A DNA stretch of 64,000 bases from Streptomyces sp. TLI_171 (GCF_003610255.1 NZ_RAPS01000001.1:372001-436000), one strand, 5' to 3'. Shown: positions 1-9,639, numbered from the stretch's first letter. Numbers and translations are program-made. Notes: generated from the sequence alone by a model not told the origin.

Positions 1-2138
1 GGGCGGTCACCGGCACCGAGGGGACGTGCGCCCTGCTGCTCGGCGCGACCGTCCGGCTGGTGCCCGAACCGGCGGCCCGCGCCCTGGTGGTGGCCGGCTA
101 CCCCGACGAGACGGCCGCCGCCGACGCGGTGCCCGCGCTGCTCCCGCTGGAGCCGCTGACCTGCGAAGGCATGGCGGCGGACCTGGTCGCGGCGCTGCTC
201 GCCACCGGCCGTCGCCCGCCGGTGCTGGACCGGCTGCCGGACGGCGCCTGCTGGCTGTTCCTGGAGACCGGCGGCGACACCCCCGCCGAGGCCGCCGAGC
301 GGGCCCGCCGACTGGCCGGCGCGGTGCGGCGCGAGCGCACCGCCACCGTCGCACTGGTCACCGACCCGGGTGAGCAGCGCGCCCTGTGGTCGATCCGCGA
401 GGCGGGCGCGGGCACCGTCACCCGGCTGCCCCCGACGCCGGACGGGCGGCCGGGCGGCGCGGCCTGGCCCGGCTGGGAGGACTCCGCCGTCCCGGTCGAG
501 CAACTCGGCTCGTACCTGCGCCGGTTGCGGTCCCTGCTGGGCCGGCACGGGCTGCGCGGCGTGCCGTACGGGCACTTCGGCGAAGGCTGCGTCCACCTGC
601 GACTGGACTTTCCGCTGCGTCAACGGCCGGAGGAATTTCGGGAGTTCATGCTGGAGGCGGCGGACCTGGTGGTGGCGCACGGCGGTTCGCTGTCCGGCGA
701 GCACGGCGACGGCCAGGCCCGGGCGGAGCTGCTGCCGCGGATGTTCCCGCCGCAGGTGATCGACCTGTTCGCCCGGTTCAAGCGGATCTGGGACCCGGAC
801 GGTCTGCTCAGCCCCGGCCTGCTGGTCGCCCCGCGCCCGCTGGACGCCGATCTCCGCTTCGCCGGCAGGGAGTTGCCGCTCGCCCTGGCCTACCCGGAGG
901 ACGGCGGCAGCCTGCTGAGCGCGGTGCACCGCTGCGTGGGCGTCGGCAAGTGCGTGGACGACGCGGGCGGCGTGATGTGCCCCAGCTACCTGGTGACCGA
1001 GGAGGAACGGCACTCCACCCGCGGCCGGGCCCGGCTGCTCGGCGAGATGCTCCGCGGCGACCTGGTCACCGGCGGCTGGCGCTCGCCCGAGGTACGGGAG
1101 GCGCTCGACCTCTGCCTGGGCTGCAAGGGCTGCGCGAGCGACTGCCCGGTGCACGTGGACATGGCCACCTACCGGTCCGAATTCCTGTACCACCACTACC
1201 GGTTCAGGCCCCGACCGGCCGCCCACCGCTCCCTCGGCCGGCTGCCCGCCTGGCTGCGCCTGGCCCACCTCGCGCCGCGCGCCGCGAACGCCGTGTTGCG
1301 CAACCGGTACGCCGCCGCCGCGCTGAAACGGCTGGGCGGCATCGACCGGCGGCGTGCGCTGCCCGCCCTGCCCGAACAGCGGTTCAGCGCCTGGTTCCGC
1401 GCGCACCGGGCCACGCACCCCGCCGCCCCGGACGCGCCCGCCGTCCTGCTCTGGCCGGACTCGATGTCCGAACTCCTCGACCCGGCGCCGGCGCAGGCCG
1501 CCGTCCAGGTCCTGGAGCGGCTCGGCTTCCGGGTGGTGCTGCCCACCGGCCCGGTCTGCTGCGGGCTCACCCTGATCGCCTCCGGCCAACTCGGCGCGGC
1601 CCGGCGGGTGATCGGCCGAACCCTGCGCCACCTGCCGCCCGACCTGCCGGTGGTGGGCCTGGAGCCGTCCTGCACCGCGACCCTGCGGGCGGACTGGCCG
1701 CGACTGCTGGACGCCCCCGAACTGTCGTCCCGGGTCCGCACGTTCGCCGAGTTCCTGGACGAACGGCAGGTGGCGCTGCCGCGGGTGGGCGGCGAGGCGA
1801 TGACCCAGGTGCACTGCCACCAGCACGCCGTCCTCGGCACCGACGCCGATCGCCGCGTCACCGACCGGCTCGGCCTGACCAACCGTCAACTCGACGCCGG
1901 CTGCTGCGGCCTGGCCGGCGCGTTCGGCTTCGAACGCGGCCACTACGACCTCTCGGTGGCCATCGCCGAACGTGCCCTCCTGCCCGCCGTCCGCGCCGCC
2001 GCCCCCGACGCCCTGCTGCTCGCCGACGGCCTCAGCTGCCGCACCCAGCTCACCCAACTGGAGCCCACCGCCCGCCCCATGCACCTCGCCGAGGTCCTGC
2101 TCCACGCCTTCCGGCGGGCGGACGGCCGGACCGACTGA
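1..2138 (+). CDS. FAD-linked oxidase / Fe-S (CCG domain) oxidoreductase, 5' truncated
   Basis: The 3' part of a large flavin and iron-sulfur oxidoreductase of the glycolate/D-lactate dehydrogenase type (GlcD-like half fused to a GlpC-like half). The reading frame is open from base 3, where the FAD-domain motif TGTEGTC is read, so the true start lies upstream of the window. After the FAD-linked oxidase C-terminal region come two cysteine clusters, CVGVGKCVDD...MCPSY and CLGCKGCASDCP, which ligate 4Fe-4S clusters. Two CCG repeats follow, seen as CCGLTL and CHQH...CCGLAG. The family oxidises 2-hydroxy acids at the membrane and passes electrons to the respiratory chain; the exact substrate cannot be read from sequence. 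A GC-rich hairpin directly follows the stop. Confidence 0.85.
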   Translation, partial: AVTGTEGTCALLLGATVRLVPEPAARALVVAGYPDETAAADAVPALLPLEPLTCEGMAADLVAALLATGRRPPVLDRLPDGACWLFLETGGDTPAEAAERARRLAGAVRRERTATVALVTDPGEQRALWSIREAGAGTVTRLPPTPDGRPGGAAWPGWEDSAVPVEQLGSYLRRLRSLLGRHGLRGVPYGHFGEGCVHLRLDFPLRQRPEEFREFMLEAADLVVAHGGSLSGEHGDGQARAELLPRMFPPQVIDLFARFKRIWDPDGLLSPGLLVAPRPLDADLRFAGRELPLALAYPEDGGSLLSAVHRCVGVGKCVDDAGGVMCPSYLVTEEERHSTRGRARLLGEMLRGDLVTGGWRSPEVREALDLCLGCKGCASDCPVHVDMATYRSEFLYHHYRFRPRPAAHRSLGRLPAWLRLAHLAPRAANAVLRNRYAAAALKRLGGIDRRRALPALPEQRFSAWFRAHRATHPAAPDAPAVLLWPDSMSELLDPAPAQAAVQVLERLGFRVVLPTGPVCCGLTLIASGQLGAARRVIGRTLRHLPPDLPVVGLEPSCTATLRADWPRLLDAPELSSRVRTFAEFLDERQVALPRVGGEAMTQVHCHQHAVLGTDADRRVTDRLGLTNRQLDAGCCGLAGAFGFERGHYDLSVAIAERALLPAVRAAAPDALLLADGLSCRTQLTQLEPTARPMHLAEVLLHAFRRADGRTD

Positions 2139-2167
2139 GCCGCCCCCGGAGGTCTCGGGGGCGGCTC
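2137..2167. terminator. bidirectional terminator hairpin
   Basis: A perfect 12-bp inverted repeat, GAGCCGCCCCCG / CGGGGGCGGCTC with a 7-nt loop, lies between two convergent genes and overlaps the upstream stop codon. No T-run follows, as is usual in this group. Confidence 0.7.
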
Positions 2168-2180
2168 CGCGGCTTCGCCG

Positions 2181-3179
2181 TCACTCCCCCGGGTAGCGCA
2201 CCCCGATCCGCTCGCGCACCGTGTCGAGCGTCCGCATCACGGCGAGCGTCGAATCGAGCGGCACCAACGGGGACTCGGTCTCCCCCGCCCGCAGGCAGCG
2301 CACGACCTCGGCGGCCTCCAGGCCGTAGCCGTGGCCGACGGCGGGCGCGGCCTCGAAGGTCTCGGGGGCGGCGCCGTCGCGGTGCAGGGTGAAGCCGGCG
2401 GGGTGGAAGAAGTCCCGGTCGAGCTCGATGCGGCCCTTGGTGCCCTGGACGGAGGCGCGCTGGCCGCAGTGGGCGTCGAGGGAGCAGGCCAGCAGGGCGG
2501 TCGCACCGGTGGGGTGGCCGAGCAGGATCGCGGTGTTGGCGTCCACGCCGCGCTCGGTGAGGCGGGCCTGCGCCTGGACGGAGTCCGGTTCGCCGAGCAG
2601 GAGGTGGGCGAACGCCACAGGGTAGACGCCGAGGTCGAGCAGCGCGCCGCCGCCCGCCGCCGGGTCCCACAGCCGGTGGCCCTGCTCGTCGGGCCCGACG
2701 AAACCGAACTCGGCCTGCACGTTGCGGACTTCACCGATCGCCCCGTCCGCGATCAGCGCGGTGATCCGCCGCACGGTCGGGTCCAGGTAGGTCCACATCG
2801 CCTCCATCAGGAAGGTCTCGCGCTTGCGGGCGAGCGAGACCACCTCCGCGGCCTGACCGGAGTTGAGCGTGAACGGCTTCTCGCAGAGCACGGCCTTTCC
2901 GGCGTCCAGCAGCAGCCGGGTCGCGCTGTGGTGCGCCGAGTGCGGGGTGGCGACGTACACCACGTCCACCTCGGGGTCGGCGGCGAGCTCCTGCCAACTG
3001 CCGTACGCCTGGGGGATGCCGTGCCGGTCGGCGAAGGCGCGGGCGGAGTCGAGGCTGCGGGAGGCGACCGCGAACGCCTCGGCGCCGGGAACGGCGGCCA
3101 GGTCCTCGGCGAAGGAGGTGGCGATGCCGCCGGTGGCGAGGATGCCCCAGCGGATCGGTCGGTCGGTGATCGGCTGCAC
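2181..3179 (-). CDS. Gfo/Idh/MocA family NAD(P)-dependent oxidoreductase
   Basis: A 332-residue cytosolic oxidoreductase. It opens with a Rossmann fold (RWGILATGGIATSF, residues about 9-22), has the family motif CEKPF near residue 95, and has the usual alpha/beta C-terminal domain with a substrate-site histidine region. Members oxidise or reduce sugars and inositols; the substrate here is unknown. The GTG start at 3179 is chosen because AAGGA sits five bases upstream and the Rossmann fold follows within ten residues; the open frame upstream has no domain content. It is convergent with the flavin oxidoreductase and divergent from the next gene. Confidence 0.85.
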   Translation of the reverse strand: MQPITDRPIRWGILATGGIATSFAEDLAAVPGAEAFAVASRSLDSARAFADRHGIPQAYGSWQELAADPEVDVVYVATPHSAHHSATRLLLDAGKAVLCEKPFTLNSGQAAEVVSLARKRETFLMEAMWTYLDPTVRRITALIADGAIGEVRNVQAEFGFVGPDEQGHRLWDPAAGGGALLDLGVYPVAFAHLLLGEPDSVQAQARLTERGVDANTAILLGHPTGATALLACSLDAHCGQRASVQGTKGRIELDRDFFHPAGFTLHRDGAAPETFEAAPAVGHGYGLEAAEVVRCLRAGETESPLVPLDSTLAVMRTLDTVRERIGVRYPGE

Positions 3180-3371
3180 GGTGGTCCTTCGATCCGGCGA
3201 GTGGTGCGGGCCGGGCCAGCCTATCCACCGCCCCACCTGCGAGAACACCCCCACCCGCCGGTCGGCGCCCGGCCCCCGGCCGGGGGCCGGCGGCCGCGAC
3301 GTCTTCCACCGGAGAGTTACCGGACGGTAGCCTGCCGCTCCGCCCGTCGCCCGCACCCGGGAGCAGCCGCC

Positions 3372-4250
3372 GTGTCCGACCGTCCCGATCCCTTCACCGA
3401 CCAGCAGCAGGCGCACCTCCGGGCCCGCGCCGCGCTCGCCGGGACCAGCGCCCGCCTGGTCCAACTGCTCACCGATGCGCATGAGTTGCGGGACCGCACG
3501 GCGCTCCCCCAGTGGACGGCCGGCCAGGTCGGCACCCATCTCGCGGCGGTGTTCCTGGCCTACTGCTCCACGGTTCCCGGGCCGCGCGCGGACGCGGACG
3601 CGGTGGACTGGGACGCCGTCCTGCCGACCGCGGAGCTGGCGTTCGGCCCGCGGATGGCGTCGGTGAACGCCCGCGCGGTGGCCCTGCTCGGCGAGCAGAT
3701 CGGCGACCGCCCGGAGGCGTTCATCGCCGAACGGGCCGAACGTTTCCTGCGGACCACCGCCGAACTCGCCCCGGACACCCCGGTCGCCACGCCCTGGTAC
3801 GGGCCGCAGCCCGCGCTGACCGTGGCGGCGGCGACCGGCCTGCTGCTCAGCGAGTGCCTGCTGCACGGCCTGGACATCGCGCGCGCCACCCGCCTGCCCT
3901 GGCGGATCGACCCGGACCACGCTCGGCTGGTGCTCGGCCAGGCGATGCCGGTGATGATGCCGCTGGCTCTCGACCGGGCCCGGGCGCGCGGCGTCGACAT
4001 GGCGTTCGACCTCGCCGTGCGCGGCGGCCCCCGCCTGCGGCTCGCCGTGCACGACGGGGCGATGACGGTGACCCGGGGCGTACCCGCCGCCCCACCGGAC
4101 TGCCGCATCTCGGCCGACCCGGTGGCCTTCCTCCTGGTGGCGTTCCGGCGCAGCCCGCAGTGGAAGGCCATCGCCCTGGGCCGGCTGCGAGCAGGCGGCC
4201 GCCGGCCCTGGCTGGCTCCCCGCCTCCCCTGGCTGGTCCCGTCCCCCTGA
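3372..4250 (+). CDS. maleylpyruvate isomerase-family (mycothiol-dependent) protein
   Basis: A 292-residue protein with an N-terminal DinB-like four-helix domain (MDMPI_N, with WTAGQVGTHL near residue 55 and an ECLLHGLD helix near 165) followed by an SCP2-like C-terminal domain. Such proteins use mycothiol, the actinobacterial thiol, as cofactor in isomerisation or conjugation; the substrate is not predictable. The GTG at 3372 is preceded by GGGAG, and a TAGCCT box lies about 45 bases upstream. It stands alone, flanked by hairpins. Confidence 0.75.
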   Translation: MSDRPDPFTDQQQAHLRARAALAGTSARLVQLLTDAHELRDRTALPQWTAGQVGTHLAAVFLAYCSTVPGPRADADAVDWDAVLPTAELAFGPRMASVNARAVALLGEQIGDRPEAFIAERAERFLRTTAELAPDTPVATPWYGPQPALTVAAATGLLLSECLLHGLDIARATRLPWRIDPDHARLVLGQAMPVMMPLALDRARARGVDMAFDLAVRGGPRLRLAVHDGAMTVTRGVPAAPPDCRISADPVAFLLVAFRRSPQWKAIALGRLRAGGRRPWLAPRLPWLVPSP

Positions 4251-4270
4251 GGCCCCCGCCCCGCAGCCCC

Positions 4271-4296
4271 GCCGACGGCTCGGCTTTCGCGTCGGC
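4271..4296. terminator. hairpin between convergent genes
   Basis: Inverted repeat GCCGACG ... CGTCGGC with a 12-nt loop, placed between the stops of two convergent genes. Confidence 0.4.
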
Positions 4297-5406
4297 TCAG
4301 CGTTCGCGGGCGACGGCGATCAGCGCGGCGTCGTCCATCAGGCGGCCGCCGACGTGGTCGAGCAGGTCGCGGCGCAGGCCGTCCAGCAGGTCGGCGGGGG
4401 CGAGGCCGAGGGGGAAGCGGGCGGCGCGTTCGGGCAGCGGGTAGAAGGTGCCGTCACCGTCGCGGGCCTCGGTGACGCCGTCGGTGTAGAGCAGCAGGGT
4501 GGAGCCGGCCGGGAAGGCGAACTCCTCGGTGCGGCGCTCCACCGGGCCGAGCGCGCTCATGCCGAGCGGTGGCGCGGTGCGGCCCAGTGCGAGCAGGCCG
4601 GCCCGGTCGCCGGCCAGCAGCAGGGGCGGCGGGTGGCCGCAGTCGGCGATCCGCACCACGGGGTGCTGGTCGGGGACGTCGAGGACCAGCGCGGTGACGA
4701 AGTTCTCCTGGACGTCCTGTCCGGTGTCGGCGAGTTCGGCGAGGTGGCGCCGGTAGGAGGCTTCGAGGGCGTCGGCGAGTTCGCCGGGGTCGTGGTGGCG
4801 GTGGGCGAGTTCGCGGAACGCGCCGAGCAGGGCCGCGGCGTCGCCGACGGCGCCCAGCCCTTTGCCGCGGACGTCGCCGACCAGCAGCCGGGTGGCCCGG
4901 TCGGTGCGGACGACGGCGTACAGGTCGCCGCCCACGTTGGCCTCGTCGTCGGCGGCGAGGTAGCGGGAGGCGATCCTCAGCGGGCCGGCGTTCTCGGGCA
5001 GCGGGCGCATCAGGACGCGTTGGACGGCGTCGGAGACGGTGCGGACCTGGTCGAGTTCGCGGCCGTGTCGTTCGCGGACCCGGCAGTAGGCGACCAGCGC
5101 GCAGGTGATCAGGGCCAGGGCGGCGACCTGGGCCTGGTGGTTGGCGGTGAACAGGCCGCCGTGCAGCACGGCGATGACGATCTGGGCGGCGACGGCGAGC
5201 GCCCCGATCAGGGCGGTCATCCGGGTTCCGGCGAACGACGGGGTGATGGCGGGGGCGACGACCAGCAGCGGGCCGAGGTGGATGTTCGGGGAGATCGAGA
5301 TGTCGACGGCGCAGATCAGCACGATCAGGCCGATCGGCAGCAGCACCATGAGGTGTCCGGTGCGCCACTCGTTCCGCAGTCCCGCCAGCCTCCGCCGCAC
5401 TCCCAC
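4297..5406 (-). CDS. PP2C (SpoIIE-type) membrane protein-serine phosphatase
   Basis: A membrane-bound PPM-family serine phosphatase of about 369 residues. Four hydrophobic helices occupy roughly residues 15-130. The SpoIIE domain follows, with the metal-binding motifs GGDLYAV and GDVRGKG, then LLLYTDGVTEA and the terminal DDAALIAV. In streptomycetes such proteins usually dephosphorylate anti-sigma-factor antagonists in partner-switching pathways. No anti-sigma or STAS gene is adjacent, so the partner is unknown. Start is uncertain: GTG at 5406 or 5400 fits the first helix, and a further in-frame GTG is at 5439. Confidence 0.8.
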   Translation of the reverse strand: MGVRRRLAGLRNEWRTGHLMVLLPIGLIVLICAVDISISPNIHLGPLLVVAPAITPSFAGTRMTALIGALAVAAQIVIAVLHGGLFTANHQAQVAALALITCALVAYCRVRERHGRELDQVRTVSDAVQRVLMRPLPENAGPLRIASRYLAADDEANVGGDLYAVVRTDRATRLLVGDVRGKGLGAVGDAAALLGAFRELAHRHHDPGELADALEASYRRHLAELADTGQDVQENFVTALVLDVPDQHPVVRIADCGHPPPLLLAGDRAGLLALGRTAPPLGMSALGPVERRTEEFAFPAGSTLLLYTDGVTEARDGDGTFYPLPERAARFPLGLAPADLLDGLRRDLLDHVGGRLMDDAALIAVARER

Positions 5407-5504
5407 TCCACCACCATGCCTCGGACGGTGCGCGCCCACGACCCGGTGAACGCTGTGCGCACGGCATATGGCGCTGCGTCACCAAGGGCCCCTACCATCT
5501 CGCC

Positions 5505-5927
5505 ATGGCCACCACCCTGACGCCCGTCGAGGCGGACAAGATCCTCGCCGACCACTTCGCCCCGTGGGTCCAGGACCTCGGTCTGACGGTCGTGGAGACC
5601 GGCGAGCGCCACGCGGTGCTCCGGCTGCCCTGGTCGGACCGGCTGGCCCGGGACGGCGGCGGCCTGTCCGGCCAGGCGATGATGGCGGCGGCGGACACCG
5701 CGACGGTGATCGCCGTGGCCTCGGCGCTGGGCGGATTCGCGCCGATGACCACCGTCCAGCTGTCGACCACCTTCCAGCGCGCGGCCCGTGACACCGACCT
5801 GCTGGTCACGGCCCGGCTGACCAAGCTGGGCCGCCGCCTGGCCTTCGCCGAGATCGCCCTGACCACGCCCGAAGCCCCGGACGACCCGGTCGCGCACGCC
5901 ACCACCGTCTACGCGTTCCCCGGCTGA
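5505..5927 (+). CDS. PaaI-family hotdog-fold thioesterase
   Basis: A 140-residue hotdog protein. The core helix motif GGGLSGQAMMAAADTATV (near residue 50) and the beta-strand MTTVQLSTTFQRAA are typical of PaaI/DUF4442-like acyl-CoA thioesterases, which hydrolyse aryl- or acyl-CoA in the cytosol. No Shine-Dalgarno sequence precedes the ATG. A TACCAT box ends six bases before it, the geometry of a leaderless transcript. Confidence 0.8.
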   Translation: MATTLTPVEADKILADHFAPWVQDLGLTVVETGERHAVLRLPWSDRLARDGGGLSGQAMMAAADTATVIAVASALGGFAPMTTVQLSTTFQRAARDTDLLVTARLTKLGRRLAFAEIALTTPEAPDDPVAHATTVYAFPG

Positions 5928-6068
5928 CCACGCCGCAGCCCCCGCCCCGCCACCGCGCTGCCCACCCCGCCCGGCTCCGCTCCGCCAGGCGACGGGAAAT
6001 CGCTTTCCGTCGGCTCTCCCGGGCCGCTACCGTCCCACCCGGCGGCAAGCTTCGGGCGGGGAGGTCCG

Positions 6069-6836
6069 GTGTCACGGGTCCTGGTGGTCGGCGACGTGCA
6101 CGGCGAGTTCGCGCTGCTCGCGCGCCTGGCGGCCGCGGTGCGGGCGGCGCACGGGCCGCTGGACGCGATCCTCGCGGTCGGCGACGTGGAGGCCAATCGG
6201 GACGAGGCGGACGCGGCCGGCGTGTACGGTCCGGCGAAGTACCGCAAGCTCGGCGACTTCCCGCTCCTGACGGACGCTCGGGTCGACCTCGGTGCGCCGC
6301 TGTTCTTCATCGGCGGCAACCACGAGCCGTGGCCGGCGCTGGACGCGGCCGGCCCGGGCGAGTGGGCGCCCGGCGTGCACTTCCTCGGCCGTTGCGGGCT
6401 CGCCGAGGTGGCCGGACTGCGGGTGGCCTTCCTGTCCGGCATCCACTCCTCCCGGGTGACCGACCGGCCCCGGCCGGTGCGCGAGTCGCTGCGCGACCGG
6501 AACTACTACACGGCCGCCGAGTTGCAGCGCCTCACCACCGAGGGCTCGCGCTCCCGGGGCGGCGTGGACGTGCTGCTCACCCACGACTGGCCGGCCGGGC
6601 TGCCGGGCGCCGACGTCCCGGGCGAACGCCCCGTGGGCCGCCCGGAACTGCGCACGCTGACCGAGCGCCTGCGCCCCCGCCACCACCTCTGCGGGCACAT
6701 GCACCGCCCCCTGGACGCCCGCATCGGCCCGACCGCCGTCACCTGCCTCTCCCTCCTGCGCGACACCCGGAACACGCTGGCCCTGCTGGAGCGCGCCCCC
6801 GACGGATCCCTGCTCCTGACCCGCCCCGACCCGTAG
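6069..6836 (+). CDS. metallophosphoesterase (calcineurin-like)
   Basis: A 255-residue binuclear-metal phosphoesterase. All signature blocks are visible: GDVHGEF at residues 8-14, GDVEANRD near 40, GGNHEPW near 83, LTHDWPAG near 175 and the C-terminal GHMHRP. The spacing resembles the N-terminal domain of RNA lariat debranching enzymes and related bacterial nucleotidases; the bacterial substrate is unknown. The GTG start follows GGGGAGGT. A monocistronic gene. Confidence 0.85.
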   Translation: MSRVLVVGDVHGEFALLARLAAAVRAAHGPLDAILAVGDVEANRDEADAAGVYGPAKYRKLGDFPLLTDARVDLGAPLFFIGGNHEPWPALDAAGPGEWAPGVHFLGRCGLAEVAGLRVAFLSGIHSSRVTDRPRPVRESLRDRNYYTAAELQRLTTEGSRSRGGVDVLLTHDWPAGLPGADVPGERPVGRPELRTLTERLRPRHHLCGHMHRPLDARIGPTAVTCLSLLRDTRNTLALLERAPDGSLLLTRPDP

Positions 6837-6948
6837 CGCGGCCGGCACCGGCGGTTCCGCCCGTGCACGCCTCTACCCCTGGGGCACTACCGAGCAGTAG
6901 CCTCCCCTGGCCGAAATCGATCGCGATCTCTCGCCGCCTGGAGGCTCC

Positions 6949-7869
6949 ATGCGCCCAATTCCGCGCCGCCGCACCTTCGTTGCCGCCGCTCTCGCCGCCC
7001 TGACGCTGGCCGGGGCGGGCGCTGTGCCCGCGTCCGCCACCCAGGGCGGGCCGGGTGGGCACGGGGGGCAGGGCGGACCGCACCGGGCCGCGTACTACCT
7101 GGCGCTCGGCGACTCGCTGGCGGCGGGCTACCAGTCCACGCCGACCGGCGGACACGTGGTCGGCAGAGGCTACGCGCAGGATCTGGCGCGGACGCTGGGC
7201 GACCGGGCGGCGGCGGAGGGCCGCCCGTTCGAGTTCACCGACCTGGGGTGCCCGGGTGAGACCACGGGCAGCATGGAGAACGGCGGCTGCCCGTACCCGC
7301 ACGCCTTCTCGGGCTCCCAACTGGCGGCGGCGGTCGCCTGGTTGAAGGCGCACCGGAAGGACGAGGCGCTGGTGACCATCGACATCGGCGCCAACGACGT
7401 GCAGCGCTGCGCGGCGGGCGGCTCGCTCGACCTGCCGTGCGCGCTGAACGGCATCGACCAGGTCCGCGGCGGGCTGGACCGCATCCTGTCCGAGCTGCAG
7501 GACGCTGCGGGCCCGCACACCCGGATCGTCGGGATGAACCTGTACGACCCGTTCCTGGCGGCCTGGACGACCGGCGAGCAGGGCCGGGCGATGGCCACCG
7601 CGTCCGTTCCGCTGGCCGACGCGCTGAACACCGTGATCGGCGCGGTGGACGCCCGCCACCGGGTGCCGACCGCGGACGTGGCGGGCGCGTTCGCCACCGA
7701 CTCGTTCCTGCCGCAGGTGCCGCTGGGCGGGCAGCAGGTGCCGCTGAACGTGGCCCGCATCCTGCAGTGGACCAACATGGCCCGCGGCGACATCCACGCC
7801 AACGACGCCGGCTACCAGGTGATCGCGGACGCGTTCCTCGCCAAGTTGCCGAAGCAGTACCTGCACTGA
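6949..7869 (+). CDS. secreted SGNH/GDSL hydrolase (lipase/esterase)
   Basis: A 306-residue exported esterase. A Tat/Sec-like signal (RRR then a hydrophobic helix to AxA near residue 30) is followed by a Gly/His-rich linker. The block I motif GDSLAAGY has Ser56 as nucleophile, IGANDV gives the oxyanion Asn, and DIHANDAGY near the C terminus provides the catalytic Asp/His. Streptomyces enzymes of this type cleave lipids or acyl esters outside the cell. GGAGG precedes the ATG, with a TAGCCT -10-like box about 50 bases upstream. Confidence 0.88.
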   Translation: MRPIPRRRTFVAAALAALTLAGAGAVPASATQGGPGGHGGQGGPHRAAYYLALGDSLAAGYQSTPTGGHVVGRGYAQDLARTLGDRAAAEGRPFEFTDLGCPGETTGSMENGGCPYPHAFSGSQLAAAVAWLKAHRKDEALVTIDIGANDVQRCAAGGSLDLPCALNGIDQVRGGLDRILSELQDAAGPHTRIVGMNLYDPFLAAWTTGEQGRAMATASVPLADALNTVIGAVDARHRVPTADVAGAFATDSFLPQVPLGGQQVPLNVARILQWTNMARGDIHANDAGYQVIADAFLAKLPKQYLH

Positions 7870-7895
7870 CGTTTCGTCAGCACCGCTTCCCGCCC

Positions 7896-7922
7896 CACCG
7901 CCCGCGCGCTCAGCGGGCGGTG
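7896..7922. terminator. bidirectional terminator hairpin
   Basis: Ten-base perfect arms CACCGCCCGC / GCGGGCGGTG with a 7-nt loop lie between convergent genes; the right arm overlaps the last codons of the CBS gene. Confidence 0.6.
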
Positions 7923-8332
7923 ATGGCGGTGACGAACTCGGCGAGCCGCTCCTGCGGGAGGTGGCGGGCGATGTCGGCCTCGCTGATCATGCCGACCAAC
8001 TGGTGGTCGGGGTGGTTGATCACCGGGAGCCGGCGCACCAGGTGCTCCTCCATGACTTCGAGGACCAGGTCCGCCTCCTCGTCCTCCTCGATCACCATCG
8101 GCCGTCCGACGGCGAGTTCGACGCAGAGCACGGTGGCGGGGTCCCGGCCCTCGGCGACGCACTTGAGGACGATGTCGCGGTCGGTGAGGATGCCCAGCAG
8201 CTTCTGGTCCTCGTCGCAGATCGGCAGCGCGCCGACGTCGCGTTCGCGCATCAGCCGGGCCGCGTCGGCGAGGGTCTGCTCACCGGTGACGCACTCCGCG
8301 CCGGGGTGCATGATGTCTTTCGCGGTGGTCAT
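7910..8332 (-). CDS. tandem CBS-domain protein
   Basis: A 140-residue protein consisting of little more than two CBS motifs (about residues 7-60 and 75-130), each with the pattern ...DVGALPICDEDQKLLGILTD and ...RRLPVINHPDHQLVGMISEAD. CBS pairs bind adenine nucleotides and act as energy sensors; stand-alone forms are often stress-related in streptomycetes. The ATG at 8332 is chosen because GGAGGT lies eight bases upstream and the first CBS strand starts at once. It precedes no obvious partner. Confidence 0.85.
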   Translation of the reverse strand: MTTAKDIMHPGAECVTGEQTLADAARLMRERDVGALPICDEDQKLLGILTDRDIVLKCVAEGRDPATVLCVELAVGRPMVIEEDEEADLVLEVMEEHLVRRLPVINHPDHQLVGMISEADIARHLPQERLAEFVTAITAR

Positions 8333-8487
8333 GGCCGGACCTCCCGAGGTCGCTGTGTTCCTGTTGTCCGTTGCCGACTTCCATGCTCGCCCTGCTGCTG
8401 GTCGGGCCGCCACCGCAGACCCGGCCCGGCACCGTCGTCACACCGTCCCGACACTGCCTCGACGGGGCTCTGCCGCGCTGCCCACGG

Positions 8488-9429
8488 TCACGCGGCGTGC
8501 GGTGGCGCGACGCCGAACGGGCGTTCCGCGCCGTCGAGTTCGGTGCCGGGCGCGGCCTGCGGCAGCTCCAGCTGCTCGACGTCGCGCTCGCCGTCGGCGG
8601 CCTGCGTCCCCGAACCGGACTCCGCCGCCACCGCCTCCGCGACCCGGGTCGCCTCGGCGGCCTGCGCGGTGGCCCGCTCGGTGGAGCTCTCCAGGAAGCG
8701 CAGCAGCTCGACCGGGAACGGCAGCACCAGGGTCGAGTTCTTCTCCGCGGCGACCTCCACCACCGTCTGCAGCAGCCGCAGTTGGAGCGCCGCCGGAGTC
8801 GCCGACATCACCTTCGCGGCCTCGGACAGCCGCGCGGACGCCTGGAACTCGCCGTCCGCGGTGATGATCCGGGCCCGCCGCTCCCGGTCCGCCTCGGCCT
8901 GCCGGGCCATCGAGCGCTTCATCGACTCGGGCAGCGCCACGTCCTTGATCTCCACCCGGTCGATCTGGATGCCCCAGCCCAACGCCGGGCTGTCCAGCAT
9001 CAGTTCCAGGCCCTGGTTGATCGGCTCGCGGTTGGCCAGCAGGTCGTCCAGCTCGCTCTTGCCGATGATCGAGCGCAGCGACGTCTGGGCGACCTGGGAC
9101 ATCGCGAACGTGTAGTCCTGGACGTTGACGATGGCCTTCACCGGGTCGAGGACCTTGAAGTACACCACCGCGTCGACCCGGACGGTCACGTTGTCGCGGG
9201 TGATGCCCTCCTGGGCGGGGATCGGCATGGTGACGATCTGCACGTTCACCCGCCGCATCCGGTCCGCCACCGGCATGATCCGGGCCAGTCCCGGCCCGCG
9301 CACCTCGTCCAGCACCCGCCCGAACCGGAACACCACTCCGCGTTGGTACTGCTGGACCATGCGCACGCTCAGGCCGGCGTACAACGCCAGCACCACCAGC
9401 AGCGCCACCACCGCACCGACCACGATCAT
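8488..9429 (-). CDS. SPFH/stomatin-like (slipin) membrane protein
   Basis: A 313-residue prohibitin-fold protein. An N-terminal transmembrane helix (residues 1-20) is followed by QQYQRGVVFRFGRVLDEVRGPGL, the canonical slipin entry, then the SPFH domain up to about residue 180 and a helical region with ...QAEADRERRARIITADGEFQAS. These proteins oligomerise into membrane microdomain scaffolds, often with an NfeD-type protease, which is absent here. The ATG at 9429 has GAGGTGA upstream. The C terminus is acidic and low-complexity. Confidence 0.85.
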   Translation of the reverse strand: MIVVGAVVALLVVLALYAGLSVRMVQQYQRGVVFRFGRVLDEVRGPGLARIMPVADRMRRVNVQIVTMPIPAQEGITRDNVTVRVDAVVYFKVLDPVKAIVNVQDYTFAMSQVAQTSLRSIIGKSELDDLLANREPINQGLELMLDSPALGWGIQIDRVEIKDVALPESMKRSMARQAEADRERRARIITADGEFQASARLSEAAKVMSATPAALQLRLLQTVVEVAAEKNSTLVLPFPVELLRFLESSTERATAQAAEATRVAEAVAAESGSGTQAADGERDVEQLELPQAAPGTELDGAERPFGVAPPHAA

Positions 9430-9639
9430 CGCCGTCACCTCGCCCCGAACCCCGGAACTCCGGATCCTCCGGAGCCCCGAACGCCCGAACTCCGCGCACC
9501 GGCCCCGCACGACCCGGCCGGCGGCGCGGGCCCGTACCTCTCCACGCTACTCCGCGTCCGGCCCACCGCACCGGCCGGACGGAAACCGCTTTCCCGCCGC
9601 CTGCCGCACCTGCCCCGTCCGGCCCCGTAGGATCGGCCC